Assembly: GCA_945871945.1 (NCBI GenBank)
Contig: CAMBXY010000055.1
Location: 1-9,230, forward strand
Source of the DNA: Bordetella parapertussis
GTDB lineage: Bacteria > Pseudomonadota > Gammaproteobacteria > Burkholderiales > Burkholderiaceae_C
DNA: 9,230 nt
Direction of reading: 5' to 3'
Part shown: piece by piece, positions 5,485-9,230 of the stretch
Position numbering within the stretch: position 1 is the first letter of the stretch
Layout of the letters: each line of letters opens with the position of its first letter
Program-made: the position numbers and the translations under genes
The notes under the pieces: model-generated
What the model was told of the DNA's origin: nothing
Database searches by the model: none
The model's input: the letters and a program-made list of their open reading frames with translations, nothing else

Positions 5485-6764
5485 AAACACTCAGCGCCTT
5501 GCTCATTTGGATGTCTTGCCTCATCGCTTCGGTTGCGCAGGCGCAGTCCTTGCCAGTGTTCAGCGGCGCACCCATGTCAATGAATTTCCCGAAAATCGAG
5601 CTTCGAACCGCCTTGCAGCTGATTGCCGATTTCAGCGGTGTCAATATGGTGGTGTCTGACAGCGTGAGCGGCAGCCTCAGCCTGCGCCTCAACCAAGTGC
5701 CGTGGGATCAGGTTTTGTATACGGTGCTGCAAACCAAGGGCTTGGGTCAACAAACGCTGGGCGATGTGCTGTGGGTGGCGCCCTTGGTCGAGTTGGCGGC
5801 CAAAGAAAAAGCCGCGCTCGAAGGCCGTGCGGCTTTGCAAGCTTTGGAGCCTTTGCAAACCCGTGCTTTTGCCATGAACTACGCCAAGGCGCAAGACCTG
5901 TTGGTGCCTTTGCTCAGCAGCACGGGCGTGGTCAGCAATACGCCGGCGCCACGTTTGCTCAGTGTGCGGGGCTCGGCCATGATCGACGTGAGGACCAACC
6001 AGTTATTTGTCACCGATGTGGCCGACAAGTTGGCGCAAGTCGAGATGCTGATACAGCGCATTGATATCCCCCAGCGGCAGGTCTTGATCGAGGCGCGCAT
6101 CATCGAAGCCTCCGACAGTTTTGCCGCCAGTCTGGGGGTGCGCATGAGCCGCGGCGACAACAACAGCAGCCTGATCAAACTTCCTGCACAAGGCTTTCAA
6201 GGCTTAGCAGCCGCTACCTTGGCGTTAAGTTTATTTGACGCCTCTAAAACACGGCTGCTGGGGATAGAGTTGTCCGCTCTTGAGGCCGAGGGCCTGGGTC
6301 GGGTGGTGGCCAGTCCGCGCTTGGTCACGGCCGACCAAGCCAAGGCCATGATCGAGCAAGGCACCGAGCTACCCTACCAAGTCGCCGCGGGCAATGGTGC
6401 CACTTCCATCGCTTTTCGCAAAGCCAATTTGCGCTTGGAGGTCACGCCGCGCATCACGCCCGAGGGCAGCATCACCATGGACTTAGACGTGCACAAAGAC
6501 AGTGTGGGGCAAAGCACGCCCGCAGGTTTCGCCATCGACACCAAGCATGTCAGCACCCAAGTGCGGGTTGAAGACGGCGGAACCGTGATGATCGGTGGCA
6601 TCTACGAAACCACCGACAACCAAAACTTGGGCGGTGTGCCGGGCTTGCGCCATCTGCCGGGCTTGGGGTGGTTGTTTGGCAACCGCAGCAACCAGCGCAG
6701 CAAGCAAGAGTTGCTGATATTCCTAAGCCCTAAAATGCTCACGCAACGTGCTTTAGCACCGTGA
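5481..6764 (+). CDS. pilQ: Short PilQ-type outer-membrane secretin (HofQ-like length)
   Basis: PilQ forms the outer-membrane pore for the type IV pilus or for DNA uptake. The 427 residues begin with a signal peptide (1-21, likely cut after AQA). A secretin/TonB N-terminal (STN/N0) domain follows (about 34-101), then an N1 domain (about 125-197) and the secretin channel domain (about 198-425). The secretin signature is clear: VEDGGTVMIGGIYET (363-377) and GGVPGLRHLPGLGWLFGN (384-401). Typical PilQ proteins are about 600-750 residues with AMIN domains before N0; none is present here, and the length resembles HofQ/ComE secretins. The ATG at 5481 gives the signal peptide, has AAGGG six bases upstream, and overlaps the pilO-pilP stop as ATGA. 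Upstream in-frame codons (from 5415) lie inside pilO-pilP and are not needed. Confidence 0.93.
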   Translation: MKTLSALLIWMSCLIASVAQAQSLPVFSGAPMSMNFPKIELRTALQLIADFSGVNMVVSDSVSGSLSLRLNQVPWDQVLYTVLQTKGLGQQTLGDVLWVAPLVELAAKEKAALEGRAALQALEPLQTRAFAMNYAKAQDLLVPLLSSTGVVSNTPAPRLLSVRGSAMIDVRTNQLFVTDVADKLAQVEMLIQRIDIPQRQVLIEARIIEASDSFAASLGVRMSRGDNNSSLIKLPAQGFQGLAAATLALSLFDASKTRLLGIELSALEAEGLGRVVASPRLVTADQAKAMIEQGTELPYQVAAGNGATSIAFRKANLRLEVTPRITPEGSITMDLDVHKDSVGQSTPAGFAIDTKHVSTQVRVEDGGTVMIGGIYETTDNQNLGGVPGLRHLPGLGWLFGNRSNQRSKQELLIFLSPKMLTQRALAP

Positions 6765-6769
6765 GGAAG
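6764..6769 (+). promoter_or_regulatory. Ribosome binding site that sets the GTG start of aroK
   Basis: AGGAAG lies eight bases before GTG (6778-6780). No in-frame ATG exists upstream or near the Walker A motif, so this site decides the start. Its first base is the last base of the pilQ stop codon. Confidence 0.7.
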
Positions 6770-6777
6770 TATTTATC

Positions 6778-7320
6778 GTGTTGGCCTTGGTGGGTATGCC
6801 CGGCAGCGGCAAGTCAACAGTCGGGCGACAAATTGCCCGCAAACTCGGTTGCCCGTTTGTGGACTCCGACCAGGTTATCGAGCAGCGCTTGGGTTGCAGC
6901 ATCAAAGAATATTTTGAGCAACAAGGCGAGGCTGCGTTTCGCGATATTGAAAGTCAAGCCTTGGACGACCTCAGCCGCCAAAACGTTGGCGTGTTGGCCA
7001 CAGGCGGCGGATCGGTTTTGCGCGAACGTAACCGTGCGTTGTTGCATGAGCGCGCCACGGTGTTTTATTTGCGTGTCAGTCCGGAAGAAATTTTTCGCCG
7101 CTTGCGCCATGACCGCCAACGGCCATTGCTGCAAGTCGATGATCCGCAAACCAAGTTGAAAGAACTGTTTGCACAACGCGACCCCCTCTACCAAGCCGCC
7201 GCCCATTACGTGATTGAAACCCCGCGTCCGCATATTCAATCCATGGTCACCATGGTGATGAGCCAACTCGAACTTGCTGGACTCTTGCCTTTGGCAGAAA
7301 CACCTCCTTATGCACCCTGA
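6778..7320 (+). CDS. aroK: Shikimate kinase
   Basis: AroK phosphorylates shikimate at the 3-hydroxyl using ATP, the fifth step of the shikimate pathway in the cytoplasm. The 180 residues fit the family. The P-loop is GMPGSGKST (6-14, with K12 and S13). D29 and D31 of the FVDSD motif and R55 of the FRD motif bind metal or shikimate. TGGGSV (75-80) is the Walker B-like shikimate-binding loop. The LID carries R115 in DRQRPLL, and RDPLY follows. Translation starts at GTG, 13 bases after pilQ. The C-terminal tail (about residues 168-180) is Pro-rich and overlaps the start of aroB by 11 bases. Linkage of pilQ, aroK and aroB is widespread in proteobacteria. Confidence 0.96.
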   Translation: MLALVGMPGSGKSTVGRQIARKLGCPFVDSDQVIEQRLGCSIKEYFEQQGEAAFRDIESQALDDLSRQNVGVLATGGGSVLRERNRALLHERATVFYLRVSPEEIFRRLRHDRQRPLLQVDDPQTKLKELFAQRDPLYQAAAHYVIETPRPHIQSMVTMVMSQLELAGLLPLAETPPYAP

Positions 7321-8404
7321 CACCCAGACCCAAGTGGCCATCGATTTGGGCGAGCGAAGCTACGCCATCCGCATTGGCGCGGGCTTGCTTTCGCAGGGCA
7401 CCGCTTGGCAAGGTTTACCCACAGCTTCTGCCGCACTCATCGTCACCAACGACACGGTAGGTCCCTTGTACGCCCCGCATTTGCAGCAAAGTTTGTCGGC
7501 GCATTACCCCAAGGTGCTCATTCTCAGCCTGCCCGATGGCGAGGCCTACAAAACATGGGAAACCTTGCAAAGCATTTTTGATGTGTTGCTGGAAAACGCC
7601 TGCGACCGCAAAACCGTGTTGTTTGCCTTGGGCGGGGGTGTGGTGGGTGACATCACCGGTTTTGCCGCGGCTTGCTATATGCGCGGCGTGCCGTTTGTGC
7701 AAGTGCCCACCACCTTGCTGGCGCAAGTGGACTCCTCGGTGGGCGGCAAAACCGCCATCAACCATCCCATAGGCAAGAACATGATTGGTGCGTTTTACCA
7801 ACCCGAGCGAGTCGTCTGCGACCTCGGCACCTTGCAAAGCTTGCCAGCCCGTGAACTCAGCGCGGGTTTGGCAGAGGTCATCAAATACGGGCCCATCGCT
7901 GACATGGCGTTCTTCGATTGGATAGACCACAACCTAGACGCTTTGCTGCAACGCGACCCTCAAGCCTTGGCCTACGCGGTCAAGCGCAGCTGCGAGATCA
8001 AAGCCCATGTGGTGGGGCAAGACGAGCGAGAGTCGGGCTTGCGGGCGATTCTCAATTTTGGTCATACCTTTGGCCACGCCATTGAAGCGGGTTTGGGTTT
8101 TGGCGTGTGGTTGCACGGCGAGGCTGTGGGTTGCGGCATGGTCATGGCCGCACAGTTGTCGCTTCGTTTGGGTTTGGTCGACGCGGCTTTCACCGAGCGA
8201 CTGACTGCGCTGATTGCCCGTGCCGGCTTGCCCACGGTCGGCCCCGATTTGGGCGCTGAGATGTATTTGCACCATATGCGGGTCGACAAAAAAGCTTTGG
8301 CGGGCGACATTCGTTTTGTGCTGATAGACCCACCGGGCAGCGCGGTGGTGCGCGGCGCACCCGACACCTTGGTAAGCGAAGTGGTGCAAGCCTGCTGCCG
8401 CTGA
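7310..8404 (+). CDS. aroB: 3-Dehydroquinate synthase
   Basis: AroB converts DAHP to 3-dehydroquinate, the second step of the shikimate pathway, using NAD and a divalent metal. The 364 residues are full length. NAD-binding and substrate motifs include [12 protein letters not shown] (74-85), [13 protein letters not shown] (106-118), [15 protein letters not shown] (133-147) and [15 protein letters not shown] (151-165). The metal ligands are E189 (GLAEVIKYG), H252 (GHTFGHAIE) and H269 (LHGEAV), all present. The ATG at 7310 is chosen because it gives the usual short lead-in before [12 protein letters not shown]; an in-frame TTG/CTG-type extension back to 7274 would lie inside aroK. No strong Shine-Dalgarno sequence is seen, so coupling through the 11-bp aroK overlap is likely. 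Confidence 0.97.
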   Translation: MHPDTQTQVAIDLGERSYAIRIGAGLLSQGTAWQGLPTASAALIVTNDTVGPLYAPHLQQSLSAHYPKVLILSLPDGEAYKTWETLQSIFDVLLENACDRKTVLFALGGGVVGDITGFAAACYMRGVPFVQVPTTLLAQVDSSVGGKTAINHPIGKNMIGAFYQPERVVCDLGTLQSLPARELSAGLAEVIKYGPIADMAFFDWIDHNLDALLQRDPQALAYAVKRSCEIKAHVVGQDERESGLRAILNFGHTFGHAIEAGLGFGVWLHGEAVGCGMVMAAQLSLRLGLVDAAFTERLTALIARAGLPTVGPDLGAEMYLHHMRVDKKALAGDIRFVLIDPPGSAVVRGAPDTLVSEVVQACCR

Positions 8405-9230
8405 TGTTGGCCGTCTACGCCTGCGACCCCGCGAACTCACGCGGACGGCGCTTCCCCGAGAGCGATGCACCCACACGCAACGCGTTTCAACGCGACCGCG
8501 ACCGCATCGTGCACTCCACCGCGTTCAGGCGTTTGGTCTATAAAACCCAAGTGTTTTTAAACCATGAAGGTGATTTGTTTCGCACGCGGCTAACGCATTC
8601 CTTGGAGGTTGCACAGCTGGCCCGTTCGATGTCGCGCACACTGGGTTTGCATGAAGACTTGGTGGAGGCCATTGCCTTGGCCCACGACTTGGGCCACACG
8701 CCGTTTGGCCATGCGGGGCAAGACGCTTTGAATGCCTGCATGGCACCCTTCGGCGGTTTTGAGCACAACTTGCAAAGTCTGCGTGTGGTCGATGGCTTAG
8801 AGCACCGCTATCCCCAATTCGATGGCCTCAACCTGTGTTTTGAAACCCGTGAGGGGATTTTGAAGCACTGCTCGGTTCGCAATGCGCAGTTGCTAGAACA
8901 GCAAGAGCCGGGCGGTGTGGCTGCGCGTTTCTTGCACAAAGGTCAACCAAACTTAGAGGCGCAGCTGTGCAACTTGGCCGATGAAATGGCCTACAACGCC
9001 CACGATATTGACGACGGCGTGCGCTCGGGCCTGATCAGCTTGGCGCAGCTTGAAGACGTGCCCTTGTTTGACGATTACCGCCGCGAGGTGCAGGCCGCCT
9101 ACCCCGACTTGAGCGGCAGGCGTTTGTTGTACGAGGCTATACGGCGCATGCTCAGCGACCAGGTCTACGATGTGCTGCAAGCCACCCAAGAAGCGCTTGC
9201 AAACCACGCCCCCGCCAGCGTGGACGCGGT
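8404..9230 (+). CDS. dgt: dGTP triphosphohydrolase-like HD-domain protein, N-terminal part (runs off right edge)
   Basis: Reading from the ATG at 8404 gives 275 open codons to the window edge with no stop. The product belongs to the Dgt-like family, which hydrolyses dNTPs to deoxynucleoside and triphosphate and so adjusts nucleotide pools. The start [19 protein letters not shown] leads into the conserved [15 protein letters not shown] (30-44), [17 protein letters not shown] (50-66) and [13 protein letters not shown] (93-105). The HD metal ligands would be H65, H94-D95 and probably D193 in [15 protein letters not shown] (119-122) is also family typical. The ATG overlaps the aroB stop as TGATG and no Shine-Dalgarno sequence is visible, which points to translational coupling. 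The lack of a long insert near the start suggests the shorter (about 370-380 residue) bacterial type, not the 505-residue E. coli type. The missing C-terminus prevents a firm decision. Confidence 0.94.
   Translation, partial: MLAVYACDPANSRGRRFPESDAPTRNAFQRDRDRIVHSTAFRRLVYKTQVFLNHEGDLFRTRLTHSLEVAQLARSMSRTLGLHEDLVEAIALAHDLGHTPFGHAGQDALNACMAPFGGFEHNLQSLRVVDGLEHRYPQFDGLNLCFETREGILKHCSVRNAQLLEQQEPGGVAARFLHKGQPNLEAQLCNLADEMAYNAHDIDDGVRSGLISLAQLEDVPLFDDYRREVQAAYPDLSGRRLLYEAIRRMLSDQVYDVLQATQEALANHAPASVDA

Noticed and set aside
6814..7341. Open frame of 175 codons antisense to aroK
   Set aside because: It mirrors the strongly supported aroK, shows no family motif, and long antisense frames are common at this GC content.
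7415..8476. Long minus-strand open frames antisense to aroB and the start of dgt
   Set aside because: aroB and dgt have complete motifs on the plus strand; the antisense products are unrecognisable.

Overview
The window reads as a chromosomal core region of a betaproteobacterium. Burkholderiales, probably Comamonadaceae-like, is the best guess from the moderately high GC, the protein style and the gene order (class A PBP divergent from pil genes, followed by aroK, aroB and dgt). No rRNA, tRNA, CRISPR array, insertion sequence or phage gene is visible. The genus call is inference; the gene identities rest on recognisable motifs.

Layout. At the left edge, on the minus strand, are the first 69 codons of lysA (diaminopimelate decarboxylase). 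It is preceded two bases upstream by a small lipoprotein gene, lptM. Diverging from these on the plus strand is cyaY (frataxin). Its stop codon lies 16 bp from the stop codon of the convergent mrcA, a full-length bifunctional class A penicillin-binding protein on the minus strand. A 127-bp spacer separates mrcA from a long plus-strand run: pilM, pilN, a fused pilO-pilP, pilQ, aroK, aroB and dgt, with dgt running off the right edge. Nearly every junction in this run is a stop/start overlap (ATGA, TGATG or 11 bp). Only pilQ/aroK has a gap, of 13 bp with a clear ribosome binding site. The run therefore looks like one transcription unit.

How the genes work together. PilM, PilN, PilO and PilP normally form the inner-membrane alignment complex that links the type IV pilus motor to the PilQ outer-membrane secretin. 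AroK and AroB are two shikimate-pathway enzymes and Dgt is a dNTP hydrolase. MrcA builds the peptidoglycan that pilus machinery must cross. LysA supplies lysine from the cell-wall precursor meso-diaminopimelate.

The unusual part is the pil cluster (3300-6764), a pared-down version of the usual pilMNOPQ. PilM is about 230 residues and seems to have lost the nucleotide-binding half of its actin-like fold while keeping the final motif. PilO and PilP are one polypeptide of 310 residues with no lipoprotein signal between them. PilQ is only 427 residues and lacks the N-terminal AMIN region. PilM, PilN and PilO-PilP are also very rich in tryptophan (about 5-6%), unlike PilQ (about 1%). The reading frames are intact and tightly coupled, so this looks like a functional miniaturised apparatus, perhaps for DNA uptake like the enterobacterial Hof proteins, and not decay.
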